From assembly GCA_964451605.1 (NCBI GenBank), contig CAYVJA010000010.1:1-56856 (forward strand): a DNA stretch of 56,856 nucleotides, given 5' to 3'. The notes beneath the pieces were generated by a model. It did no database searches. It was not told the DNA's origin and saw nothing but the letters and a program-made list of their open reading frames with translations. Every line of letters begins with the position of its first letter. The first letter of the stretch is position 1. The position numbers and the translations under genes are program-made. This document shows, in pieces, positions 8,476 to 17,452 of the stretch. The stretch is from JAQVSH01 sp964451605 (lineage in GTDB: Bacteria > Bacteroidota > Bacteroidia > Bacteroidales > UBA4181).

Positions 8476-11400
8476 ATGAATATTCCGCAGGGGCCTGTTG
8501 GTTTGTACGATCCGGCCATGGAACATGATGCGTGCGGTGTCGGGCTGTTGGTGCATATCAACGGCTCGCGCTCGCATCGTATTGTAGAGAATGGGTTGCA
8601 GGTATTAGAAAATATGACCCATCGCGGTGCCGAAAGTGCCGATCAAAAGACGGGCGACGGTGCCGGTATCATGGTGCAGATTCCGCATGAGTTTATTTTA
8701 TTACAAGGTATTGCGCTTCCTGAACGGGGTAAATACGGGACCGGCCTGGTCTTCTTCCCGCGTTGCCCGGAGGCTCTTGCCACCTGCATGAATCTGCTCG
8801 AAACGGTTGTGGCTTCCGAAGGCCTTCAGCTTATCGCGGTCCGGGATGTACCGGTTCGGAGTGAAATTCTGGGTGAAATCGCCCGGATGCATGAGCCTTT
8901 GGTTCGCCAGATCTTTGTAACAGGTCCTGAGGATGAGGCCTCTTTAGAACGGGCTCTCTACGGCTTGCGGAAAAAGATTGAAAAGGCATGCCAGGCCATG
9001 ACCTTTCCCGGAAAGGAGGATTTCTACATTGTGAGCCTTTCTTGTAAGCGATTAATCTACAAAGGGATGCTCACTTCTGAGCAGTTGCGTGGCTATTTCC
9101 CTGATCTGGAGAGTCCCAATTTCACCTCTGCCATTGCGTTGGTTCACTCTCGTTTCAGTACCAATACCTTTCCTACCTGGAGTCTGGCACAGCCCTTCCG
9201 ACTGTTGGGCCATAACGGCGAGATCAATACCATCAGGGGGAACCGATCGTGGATGGAGGCACGTGAGAGCGTGCTCCGCTCGAAGGGTTTTTCCGATATG
9301 GAGAGCCTGTTTCCTGTGGTGCAGCCCGGAATGAGCGACAGTGCATCGCTCGACAATGTGCTGGAATTTATGGTCATGTCGGGAATGTCGTTGCCCCATG
9401 CGCTCGCGATGTTGGTTCCGGAGTCGTGGAACGACAAAAACCCTATTTCCGATAGATTAAAGGCTTTTTATGAGTATCACAGTATATTGATGGAGCCTTG
9501 GGACGGACCTGCCACGCTGCTCTTTTCCGACGGCCGGTATGCCGGTGGAATGCTCGACCGGAATGGTCTTCGGCCGGCCCGTTATGCCATTACCCATTCG
9601 GATATTTTAGTGGTGGCTTCCGAAACCGGTGTGTTACCTTTCGAGGCAGCCGAAATTCGGGAGAAGGGAAAGTTGAAGCCGGGAAAGATGCTGCTGGTTG
9701 ATACCTCTCGGGGCAAGTTGTGGTACGATGCCGAGATCAAGAGTCATCTGGCCGATGCCTTTCCTTACAGGGAGTGGCTCGAAAAGAACCGAATTTCACT
9801 GGATACCGTCTCCTCTGGCCGTTCAGTAACCCAGGAGGTGGCGCAATATGAACCTTTCCTGCATCTTTTTGGGTTCAATAAAGAGGAGGTAGAGCGGATT
9901 CTGATTCCCATGGCAATAGAGGCAAAAGAGCCTGTTTCGTCGATGGGGAGCGATACGGCGGTGCCGGTTCTTTCGGAGCAGCCGCAGCGTCTCTTTGCCT
10001 ATTTCCGTCAGTTGTTTGCACAGGTTACCAATCCTCCCATCGATCCTATCCGGGAGGAGCTGGTGATGTCGCTCACCGGATATATCGGGTCTATCCATAA
10101 AAATATGCTGGAGGCCGTACCCGAACATTGTAAGATGGTGAAACTGAAAAATCCGGTGCTTACCAATCAGGAGTTCGATCTGTTGTGTCATTTACAGTAT
10201 AAGGGTTTTTCGACCGCTGTTTTGTCGGCTCTCTACAATCCGGCAGAGGGGGTTGAGGGACTTGAAACGGCCCTTGCAGAACTGTGTCGTAAGGCCGAAC
10301 AGGCTGTTGATGAGGGAAATCACCATCTGGTGCTCTCCGACAGGGGTGCCGACGCAAAACAGGCACCGATTCCCTCCCTGTTAATGGTTTCGGCTGTGCA
10401 CCAGTTCTTGTTGCAGCGTCGTAAGCGGGTGCAGATTGACATTATTGTCGAGAGTGGCGAACCCCGCGAGGTTATGCATTATGCCCTGTTGTTTGGCTTT
10501 GGCGCCAATGCTGTGAATCCCTATATGGCTTTTGCCGTGCTTCACAATCTGGTGAAGCAGGGTGAATTGGCACTCGATTATCCTTCGGCCGAGAAACACT
10601 ATCTGAAGGCAGTGCACAAGGGGTTGCTGAAGGTGTTGTCGAAGATGGGTATCTCTACGCTCAGGAGCTATCGGGGCGCCCGTCTTTTCGAGGCGGTGGG
10701 TCTTTCGCAACCGCTGCTCGACCGTTATTTTGGCGGAACGCTCTCTAAGATTGAAGGAATTGGGCTGGACGATATTGCACGCGATGTGGCCGATGCCCAT
10801 CGACGGGCCTTTGGAGATTCGGAGGTGGCTCATCCGCTCAAAACCCATCCGGGGGTTTACGCCTTCCGGCGCGGGGGCGAACAGCATGCCTGGAATCCCG
10901 AAACTATAGCGTTATTGCAGTGGGCCACCCGAACGGGCGATTATGCAAAGTTTAAAGCCTATACCCGTCTGGTGGACGAGAAGAGTCAGCCGCTTTTCTT
11001 GCGCGATCTGCTCGATTACAAAAAGGCACCCATCGATCTTTCGGAGGTAGAGCCTGTAGAGGCCATTACCCGTAGGTTTTGTACCGGGGCCATGTCGTTT
11101 GGCTCCATCAGCCGCGAGGCTCACGAAACCCTGGCCATTGCCATGAATGCGCTAGGGGGGAGGAGTAATACCGGCGAGGGCGGTGAGAGGTCGGAACGCT
11201 TCTTGCCGCGTCCCGATGGGAGCAGTGCCCGCAGTGCCATTAAGCAGGTGGCCTCCGGCCGTTTTGGGGTAACCGCCGAGTATCTGGTGAATGCCGATGA
11301 GTTGCAGATTAAGATTGCGCAGGGAGCCAAGCCGGGCGAGGGGGGACAGCTTCCGGGTTATAAAGTTGATCAGATCATTGCTTCTACCCGCCACTCTATT

Positions 11401-12984
11401 CCCGGGATTTCTCTGATTTCTCCTCCTCCGCACCACGATATTTACTCCATAGAGGATTTGGCACAGTTAATCTTTGATCTGCGGAATGTGAATCCGCAGG
11501 CGCGGATAAGTGTGAAGCTGGTTTCGGAGAGTGGCGTGGGTACGGTGGCAGCCGGTGTGGCAAAGGCTGGGGCCGATCTGATAGTGATTAGCGGTGCCGA
11601 AGGGGGAACCGGCGCCAGCCCGTCGAGTTCGATTCGGTATGCCGGGCTTCCACTCGAGATTGGACTTTCAGAGGTGCAACAGACACTGGTATTGAACGAT
11701 TTGCGGGGGCAGGTCACCCTGCAGGCCGATGGACAGCTCAAAACGGGCCGCGACATTGTGATGGCTGCATTACTGGGTGCCGAAGAGTATGGATTTGCAA
11801 CCAGCGCTTTGATTGTTATGGGTTGTGTGATGATGCGGAAATGTCATCTGAATACCTGCCCTGTGGGGGTTGCCACCCAGAATGAGGAGTTGCGCCAACG
11901 GTTTAAAGGGCGTGCTGAGTATCTGATGCATTTTTTTAGATTCCTGGCTGAGGATGTGCGGCATCATTTGGCGGCAATGGGTTTGCGGTCGCTCAATGAG
12001 GCCGTAGGACGTACCGATCTGCTTTATAAGGTGTCGGTACAACCGGGCAGTAAGGCCGATAAAATTTCGTTCGGGCGGATGCTTTATCTCCCCGAATCGG
12101 CTTCTCAAAAGCCTCTCCGTTGCACAAAGGAATTGCATCGGGAGTTGTCGCATGTGTTAGACAAATCGCTTATCGATGCAGCCGGTCCTGCGCTCTATCT
12201 GGGCCGGAAAGTCGATCTGGAGCGGCCTGTTCGGAATATCGACAGGTCTGTGGGAGCCATGCTTTCGGGTCATGTGGCCCGCAAGTTTGGACATAAAGGC
12301 TTACCTGACCGGACCATTCACTGCACTTTCAAAGGATCGGCCGGCCAGAGTTTTGGTGCTTTTCTGGCAAAGGGAATCTCATTCCGACTGGAGGGCGATG
12401 CCAACGACTATCTGGGTAAAGGACTTTCGGGTGGTCAGATTGTGGTGGTACCCCCGCAGGGATCGACATTCGAGCCTTCGGATCAGGTAATCGTCGGGAA
12501 TACGCTTCTCTATGGTGCAACTTCAGGCAGGGTCTTTATTAATGGACAGGCCGGTGAACGGTTTTGTGTCCGTAACAGCGGTGCGATTGCTGTTGTCGAA
12601 GGGGTAGGCGACCATGGTTGTGAGTATATGACCGGGGGGCGTGCGGTGATTTTGGGTAATGTGGGCCGGAATTTTGCTGCCGGAATGAGTGGCGGGATGG
12701 CGTATGTGTACGATGCATCGGGACAGTTCGACTATTTCTGTAATATGGAGATGGTAGAATTATCGCTTGTCGACGACCGCCTGGACAGAGAGGAGTTGCG
12801 GCGTCTTATTTCCGACCATTTCGATTTTACCGGAAGTCGTAAAGCCGCCGAGATTCTTGCCGATTGGGAGCAGTCGGTACAGCGATTTATTCAGGTGATT
12901 CCTATCGAATATAAGAAGGTGTTGCAGGATGAGAAGTTGGAGGCGATTAGGAGGAGGATTGAGAAGGTGGAGTACGATTATTAG
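8476..12984 (+). CDS. gltB: Glutamate synthase large subunit
   Basis: About 1,502 residues. Domains in order are class II glutaminase (N-terminal nucleophile Cys20 in EHDACGVG, with a 19-residue propeptide), central domain, FMN/[3Fe-4S] synthase domain (about 830-1,210; cluster cysteines in CVMMRKCHLNTCPVG) and C-terminal beta-helix with GXXGXXXG repeats. It produces glutamate from glutamine and 2-oxoglutarate. I used ATG 8476 rather than an in-frame start at 8422, which overlaps glnN and would lengthen the propeptide. The partner gltD lies 179 bases downstream, separated by a repeat-rich spacer. Confidence 0.96.
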   Translation: MNIPQGPVGLYDPAMEHDACGVGLLVHINGSRSHRIVENGLQVLENMTHRGAESADQKTGDGAGIMVQIPHEFILLQGIALPERGKYGTGLVFFPRCPEALATCMNLLETVVASEGLQLIAVRDVPVRSEILGEIARMHEPLVRQIFVTGPEDEASLERALYGLRKKIEKACQAMTFPGKEDFYIVSLSCKRLIYKGMLTSEQLRGYFPDLESPNFTSAIALVHSRFSTNTFPTWSLAQPFRLLGHNGEINTIRGNRSWMEARESVLRSKGFSDMESLFPVVQPGMSDSASLDNVLEFMVMSGMSLPHALAMLVPESWNDKNPISDRLKAFYEYHSILMEPWDGPATLLFSDGRYAGGMLDRNGLRPARYAITHSDILVVASETGVLPFEAAEIREKGKLKPGKMLLVDTSRGKLWYDAEIKSHLADAFPYREWLEKNRISLDTVSSGRSVTQEVAQYEPFLHLFGFNKEEVERILIPMAIEAKEPVSSMGSDTAVPVLSEQPQRLFAYFRQLFAQVTNPPIDPIREELVMSLTGYIGSIHKNMLEAVPEHCKMVKLKNPVLTNQEFDLLCHLQYKGFSTAVLSALYNPAEGVEGLETALAELCRKAEQAVDEGNHHLVLSDRGADAKQAPIPSLLMVSAVHQFLLQRRKRVQIDIIVESGEPREVMHYALLFGFGANAVNPYMAFAVLHNLVKQGELALDYPSAEKHYLKAVHKGLLKVLSKMGISTLRSYRGARLFEAVGLSQPLLDRYFGGTLSKIEGIGLDDIARDVADAHRRAFGDSEVAHPLKTHPGVYAFRRGGEQHAWNPETIALLQWATRTGDYAKFKAYTRLVDEKSQPLFLRDLLDYKKAPIDLSEVEPVEAITRRFCTGAMSFGSISREAHETLAIAMNALGGRSNTGEGGERSERFLPRPDGSSARSAIKQVASGRFGVTAEYLVNADELQIKIAQGAKPGEGGQLPGYKVDQIIASTRHSIPGISLISPPPHHDIYSIEDLAQLIFDLRNVNPQARISVKLVSESGVGTVAAGVAKAGADLIVISGAEGGTGASPSSSIRYAGLPLEIGLSEVQQTLVLNDLRGQVTLQADGQLKTGRDIVMAALLGAEEYGFATSALIVMGCVMMRKCHLNTCPVGVATQNEELRQRFKGRAEYLMHFFRFLAEDVRHHLAAMGLRSLNEAVGRTDLLYKVSVQPGSKADKISFGRMLYLPESASQKPLRCTKELHRELSHVLDKSLIDAAGPALYLGRKVDLERPVRNIDRSVGAMLSGHVARKFGHKGLPDRTIHCTFKGSAGQSFGAFLAKGISFRLEGDANDYLGKGLSGGQIVVVPPQGSTFEPSDQVIVGNTLLYGATSGRVFINGQAGERFCVRNSGAIAVVEGVGDHGCEYMTGGRAVILGNVGRNFAAGMSGGMAYVYDASGQFDYFCNMEMVELSLVDDRLDREELRRLISDHFDFTGSRKAAEILADWEQSVQRFIQVIPIEYKKVLQDEKLEAIRRRIEKVEYDY

Positions 12985-12985
12985 T

Positions 12986-13090
12986 GCTTCGATGCGCGGA
13001 TGCGCATCGAGTGCATCGAAGCGCGTGCGCGCTTCAAGAGAAACAGAGCACTAGAGCACCCGCGCGAAGCGCAGCACTTGAGCACTTGAG
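12986..13090. repeat. Nested palindromes and CACTTGAG/CACTAGAG repeats between gltB and gltD
   Basis: GCTTCGATGC (12,986-12,995) pairs perfectly with GCATCGAAGC (13,013-13,022). The loop contains another palindrome, GATGCGCATC (12,999-13,008). Then come CACTAGAG (13,049-13,056) and two CACTTGAG units (13,075-13,090), reverse complements or variants of the octamers at 7-38. The hairpin could attenuate or process the gltB-gltD message; it may simply be a repeat element. Confidence 0.5.
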
Positions 13091-13163
13091 CACCTGCGCC
13101 AAGCACAGCGATATATTACAGCCAATCAGGCAGAAGTGAAAGGTGAATGATTAATAGTTTGTT

Positions 13164-14596
13164 ATGGGAAATCCGAAAGCGTTTTTACATATAGCCCGGA
13201 AGGAGGCCGGTTACAGGCCTTTGTTGGAACGGGTAGCTGATTTTGGGGAGGTGGAGCAGACGCTCAATAGTGAAGACCGGCGGTTGCAGGCTTCTCGTTG
13301 TATGGATTGCGGGGTTCCGTTTTGTCACTGGGGATGTCCTGTGGGCAGCCGGATTCCCGAATGGCAGGATCTGCTCTGGAAGGGAGAGTGGAGGAGGGCT
13401 TCGGAGTTGCTTCATGCAACGAATCCTTTTCCTGAGTTTACGGGCAGGGTCTGCCCCGCTCCCTGCGAGAAGAGTTGTGTCCTGAACCTGGAGCATATCC
13501 CGGTTACTATCCGTGAGAATGAGGTGGCCATTGTGGAGCGTGCTTTTGCGGAGGGATATATTGTTCCGATCCTCCCTCAGGTGCGCAAGCACGAAAAGGT
13601 GGCGGTGGTGGGCTCCGGACCTGCCGGTTTGTCTGTGGCATGGCGGCTGAACCGCCTGGGTTATCGGGTCACCGTTTTCGAAAAGCATGCGGCTCCCGGA
13701 GGATTGTTGCGGTATGGCATCCCCGATTTCAAGTTGAATAAGTCGGTTATCGACCGGCGCCTGTCGCTGATGGAGGCAGAGGGTGTTCGGTTTCTCACCG
13801 GAACAGAGGTGGGCGTGGCTTTTCCGGCCGAAAAGCTACTCTCGGATTTCGATGCAGTCTGTCTTGCGGTAGGTGCCGAAACGCCTCGTGATCTGCCCAT
13901 CGCGGGCAGGAATCTTGCCGGCGTTCACTTTGCCCTCGATTTTCTGCAACAACAGAATCGTCGGGTTTCCGGCGAAGCCATCACCGATGCGGATATTTCT
14001 GCAAAGGGTAAGCATGTGCTGGTAATCGGCGGGGGTGATACAGGTTCCGACTGCGTAGGCACATCGGTTCGGCAGGGGGCTGCCTCGGTAACCCAGATTG
14101 AGATTCTTCCCAAGCCGCCAGAGGGCGATAATCCCGATACTCCGTGGCCCTACTGGCCTCAAATTCTGAAGAGTTCCTCTTCGCACGAGGAGGGTTGTAC
14201 GCGTCGCTGGAGTCTGGCTTCGAAATCTTTCATAGGTAATCAGCAGNNNNNNNNNNGGGTCAGGTCACCGGAGTAGAGGTGGTAGAGGTTGCCTATACCA
14301 AAGGAGCCGATGGCCGCATGCAGATGGAGGAGAGCACACAGCGCGAAACAGTGAAGGCCGATCTGGTATTACTGGCCATGGGTTTTTTGCATGCGCGTCA
14401 TGAGGGATTGTTACAGATGCTCAGTATAGAAACCGACAGCCGCGGAAACATCGCTACGCAACCCAACGGCGAGTGCTCCCAACCTAAAATTTTTGCCATA
14501 GGCGATGCAGCCTCCGGAGCAAGTCTGGTAGTCCGCGCCATCGCAGGCGGACTCCAAACTGCCTTAGCAATAGACCGCTTCCTCTCACAGCACTAG
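13164..14596 (+). CDS. gltD: Glutamate synthase small subunit (interrupted by an N gap)
   Basis: About 475 residues. It carries an N-terminal FeS-binding helical domain (CMDCGVPFCHWGCPVG, then CPAPCEKSC), an FAD-binding GSGPAGLSVAWRL near 150, and an NADPH-binding GGGDTGSDC near 290. It delivers electrons from NADPH to GltB. Ten Ns at 14,247-14,256 fall after the RWSLASKSFIG stretch; the frame before and after differs, which the arbitrary gap length explains. The C-terminal FAIGDAASGASLVVRAI FAD site is intact. I see no sign of a genuine frameshift. The gene converges with rnfA, the two separated by a shared hairpin. Confidence 0.93.
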
Positions 14597-14628
14597 CGCA
14601 TTTTTGCGCCTTGCGAAAAAATGCGCTA
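14594..14628. terminator. Bidirectional terminator between gltD and rnfA
   Basis: TAGCGCATTTTT (14,594-14,605) is the exact reverse complement of AAAAATGCGCTA (14,617-14,628). The stem has an A run on one side and a T run on the other, so it can serve both convergent transcripts. It overlaps the stop codons of both genes. Confidence 0.7.
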
Positions 14629-15198
14629 AACCATCCCTGCAAACCCCATAAACGCCATGGCCAGTATGCCGGCAGTGATCAGGGCAATGGGGATACCCTT
14701 CAAAGTATTCGGCACTGTCGACAACTCCAGTTGTTCGCGGAGTCCGGCAAAAATAACCAAAGCAAGGCCATAACCCAGTCCGGTTCCGATGGTGTAGACA
14801 ATGCTGGTAATCAGGTTGTAATCTTTCTGGATAACCAACAGTGCAACCCCTAAGATAACGCAGTTGGTGGTAATCAGAGGCAGGTAAACGCCTAACGCCT
14901 GATAGAGTGCCGGGCTGGTTTTTTTCAGGATGATTTCTACCATCTGTACCAGTGCGGCAATTATCAGGATATATGTGATGGTTTGCATAAACTCGATTCC
15001 GAGGGGAACCAGCATGAATTGGTAAACCATCCAGGTAACCATTGTGGAAAGTGTCATTACAAACACCACGGCGGCAGCCATACCGGAAGCCGTCGAAATT
15101 TTGTTCGATACGCCCAGGAAGGGACAAATTCCGAGAAATTGCGTCAGTACAATGTTATTTACCAGTACTGAGCCAACAATCAGCAGCAGATATTCCAT
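14626..15198 (-). CDS. rnfA: Rnf complex subunit RnfA
   Basis: A 190-residue inner-membrane protein with six hydrophobic segments. The N-terminus MEYLLLIVGSVLVNNIVLTQFLGICPF is characteristic of RnfA/NqrE, including the buried-cysteine ICPF. With RnfE it forms the membrane pair holding a [2Fe-2S] centre in the family. I chose ATG 15,198, not the upstream in-frame start, because it gives the canonical N-terminus and lies 4 bases past the rnfE stop. It is the last gene of rseC-rnfBCDGEA. Confidence 0.95.
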   Translation of the reverse strand: MEYLLLIVGSVLVNNIVLTQFLGICPFLGVSNKISTASGMAAAVVFVMTLSTMVTWMVYQFMLVPLGIEFMQTITYILIIAALVQMVEIILKKTSPALYQALGVYLPLITTNCVILGVALLVIQKDYNLITSIVYTIGTGLGYGLALVIFAGLREQLELSTVPNTLKGIPIALITAGILAMAFMGFAGMV

Positions 15199-15202
15199 AA
15201 GG

Positions 15203-15811
15203 TCAGGATTTTTTAAGCAGGTTGACAGTCGCAATCAGGTATCCCAGTACAATAAATCCACCCGGGGCCAGGACAAAGATGAGCATATGCATATTGGAAG
15301 GGAGCAGCGGGAAGCCGAAGGCCGAGCCGTTGCCCAGGAGTTCGCGGGTGGCTCCCAGAGTGCTGAGCGCCAGAGTAAACCCGAGTCCGGCACCTAATCC
15401 GTCGAGAAGGGCAGGAAGGGGTTTGTTTTTGTTCGCAAAAGCTTCGGCTCTTCCCAACACAATGCAGTTCACAACAATCAGGGGAATGAAGATACCGAGC
15501 TGATCGTAGAGGCTCGGCTCGCCATTGGGTCCGGGGGTGTTTACGTAGGCCGACATAAGCAGGTCGACAATGGTAACCAGGGTGGCAATCACCACAATAT
15601 AACCCGGAATGCGTACTTTATTGGGAATGAATCCTGCCACCACAGAAATCAGCAGGTTAGAAAGGCCTAAAACGCAGGTGGTAGCCAGCCCCATACCCAT
15701 TCCATTGATGGCCGAAGAGGAGGTGGCCAGCGTTGGGCACATCCCCAGCAACAGCACCAGTACGGGATTTTCGCGGATCAGTCCGTTTGTGAAGGTTTTC
15801 CAGTAGTTCAT
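15203..15811 (-). CDS. rnfE: Rnf complex subunit RnfE
   Basis: A 202-residue integral membrane protein. MNYWKTFTNGLIRENPVLVLLLGMCPTLA is the standard RnfE/NqrD N-terminus (cysteine in GMCPTLA). It is the inverted-topology homologue of RnfA. The start at 15,811 lies 13 bases after rnfG and avoids a 22-residue extension that would overlap rnfG. Confidence 0.95.
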   Translation of the reverse strand: MNYWKTFTNGLIRENPVLVLLLGMCPTLATSSSAINGMGMGLATTCVLGLSNLLISVVAGFIPNKVRIPGYIVVIATLVTIVDLLMSAYVNTPGPNGEPSLYDQLGIFIPLIVVNCIVLGRAEAFANKNKPLPALLDGLGAGLGFTLALSTLGATRELLGNGSAFGFPLLPSNMHMLIFVLAPGGFIVLGYLIATVNLLKKS

Positions 15812-15824
15812 GGTAATCGGGTTA

Positions 15825-16427
15825 TTATTTGGCTTCAGATGTAGCTCCGCTGTTGCCTCCGGTGCCCATATAGGCATTGTTGGCGCGGTTCAGGGCATCG
15901 ATAAAGGCTCTGCTGCTGATGGTGGCAGCGGTAATGGCATCGATATCGCCGCCATCTTTCTTTACTTTAAATTTTTCGCCTCCGGGAATCAATCCTTTAA
16001 ACTGATCTTTGAAGGAAGGATCGTTCATTTTGGTTCCCAGTCCGGGGGTCTCTTTCTGTTCGAGCACCACTACCTCAATAATTTTTCCCTCCTGGGTGAA
16101 TCCCACCATTAAGCGAACCAGCCCGCTGAAACCATTCATTGTCCAGGTTTCGATGGCTACGCCTACCGGTTTGTCGTTATTGATGGCCGGGTAGCAGACC
16201 AGTTCGGCCCCCTCTCCATCAGGATTGGGCAGGGTGTATTTCTCGGCAACCGGGTTGTTGGTATAGGCGGGAAGTACCTTTTTGACGGCCAGTTGCAGTT
16301 TGTTTGATTCGGCATCGGCTCTGGGTCCTTTGGTGACTTCGTACATGAAGCCCAATGTGGCCGACGAAACGAAGGTGATCACAAACAGTGAGAGCACCAT
16401 ATTTTTGAGATTCGATTCTTTAGCCAT
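15825..16427 (-). CDS. rnfG: Rnf complex subunit RnfG (covalent FMN)
   Basis: A 200-residue protein with one N-terminal membrane segment (about residues 8-27) and a periplasmic FMN-binding domain. The attachment motif reads DAITAATISS near residue 165; the final Thr of the S/T-x-A-T element is the expected site of FMN esterification. KETPGLGTKM, another family signature, is present. It shuttles electrons within Rnf. It overlaps rnfD by 8 bases. Confidence 0.94.
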   Translation of the reverse strand: MAKESNLKNMVLSLFVITFVSSATLGFMYEVTKGPRADAESNKLQLAVKKVLPAYTNNPVAEKYTLPNPDGEGAELVCYPAINNDKPVGVAIETWTMNGFSGLVRLMVGFTQEGKIIEVVVLEQKETPGLGTKMNDPSFKDQFKGLIPGGEKFKVKKDGGDIDAITAATISSRAFIDALNRANNAYMGTGGNSGATSEAK

Positions 16428-17424
16428 GTCTTAATGCCTCCCTTCCAAAACGTTGGGGTTTAAAGTAGTTATTAATCAGCGGTACAAACCCGTTCATGAT
16501 GAGGATGGCAAACGACATACCTTCCGGGTAGGCACCAAACAGACGAATTAATCCGGTTAGGAGTCCGATGCCCGCTCCGTAGAGCAGCATCCCCGACCGG
16601 GTCATAGGCGAAGATACATAGTCGGTAGCCATATAGACTGCACCCAGAATAGCTCCTCCGGTAAGCAGATGAAAAAGCGGATCCATATACAGCGAGCGGT
16701 CTGTCAGCCACATTATCCCGGTAATCAGAGCCAGAGTGCCCAGAGTAGCTGCCGGAATGTGCCAGGTAATTACCTTTCTTACCAGGAGCCATACCATGCC
16801 CAACAACAGGGCTATAGCCGATATTTCGCCCATCGAACCGCCCATTTTCCCTACCAACAGATCGAGGGTGGCAGGCAACTCTTTGGCTACACTTTCGATA
16901 GATGCCCCCGATTTAAGGGCCTCCTTAATCAGTGCAAGCGGGGTGGCGCCGGTGGCGGCATCGACAAGGGGTGTCGAAAGGCCGGCGGGAACGGGCCAGC
17001 TGGTCATCTGCACAGGAAAAGAGATCAGAAGGAAAACCCGGCCTACGAGAGCAGGATTAAAGGGGTTGCAGCCCAAACCGCCAAAACTCATCTTCCCTAT
17101 GGCAATGGCAAAAACTGCACCGGCAGCGACAAGGCCCGGTGAGAGATTTGAAGGGAGATTAAACGCCAACAGTACACCGGTTACTACGGCCGAAAGGTCG
17201 TGCAAAGTGTTATCGGTTTTCAGGAGGTATTTGGCAATCAGATACTCGGCTGCTATGCAGGAGGCCACAGAAACCGCGGTGAGCAGCAGCGCCGGCAAAC
17301 CAAAGAAGTAGAGCGAAACCAGCTGGGCAGGAAGTAATGCCAGCAGGACATCGCGCATCAGGGTCTGCGTCTTGTTGCCGCTGTGAATATGGGGCGACGG
17401 CGCAATGATAAGAGATGAGTTCAT
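16420..17424 (-). CDS. rnfD: Rnf complex subunit RnfD (covalent FMN)
   Basis: A 334-residue membrane protein with about ten hydrophobic segments. PSPHIHSGNKTQTLMRDV is the usual RnfD/NqrB start. The FMN-Thr motif TGATPLALIK is in the middle, and GGLGCNPFNPALVGR precedes it. In the family this subunit is central to coupling electron flow to Na+ or H+ export. It lies 28 bases after rnfC and overlaps rnfG. Confidence 0.95.
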   Translation of the reverse strand: MNSSLIIAPSPHIHSGNKTQTLMRDVLLALLPAQLVSLYFFGLPALLLTAVSVASCIAAEYLIAKYLLKTDNTLHDLSAVVTGVLLAFNLPSNLSPGLVAAGAVFAIAIGKMSFGGLGCNPFNPALVGRVFLLISFPVQMTSWPVPAGLSTPLVDAATGATPLALIKEALKSGASIESVAKELPATLDLLVGKMGGSMGEISAIALLLGMVWLLVRKVITWHIPAATLGTLALITGIMWLTDRSLYMDPLFHLLTGGAILGAVYMATDYVSSPMTRSGMLLYGAGIGLLTGLIRLFGAYPEGMSFAILIMNGFVPLINNYFKPQRFGREALRHG

Positions 17425-17452
17425 AAGAGGATATCTTAAGTTTTGGCAATGG

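Noticed and set aside
14190..14300. True frameshift in gltD
   Set aside because: The frame change coincides with exactly 10 Ns, an arbitrary gap length; the protein motifs on both sides are intact.
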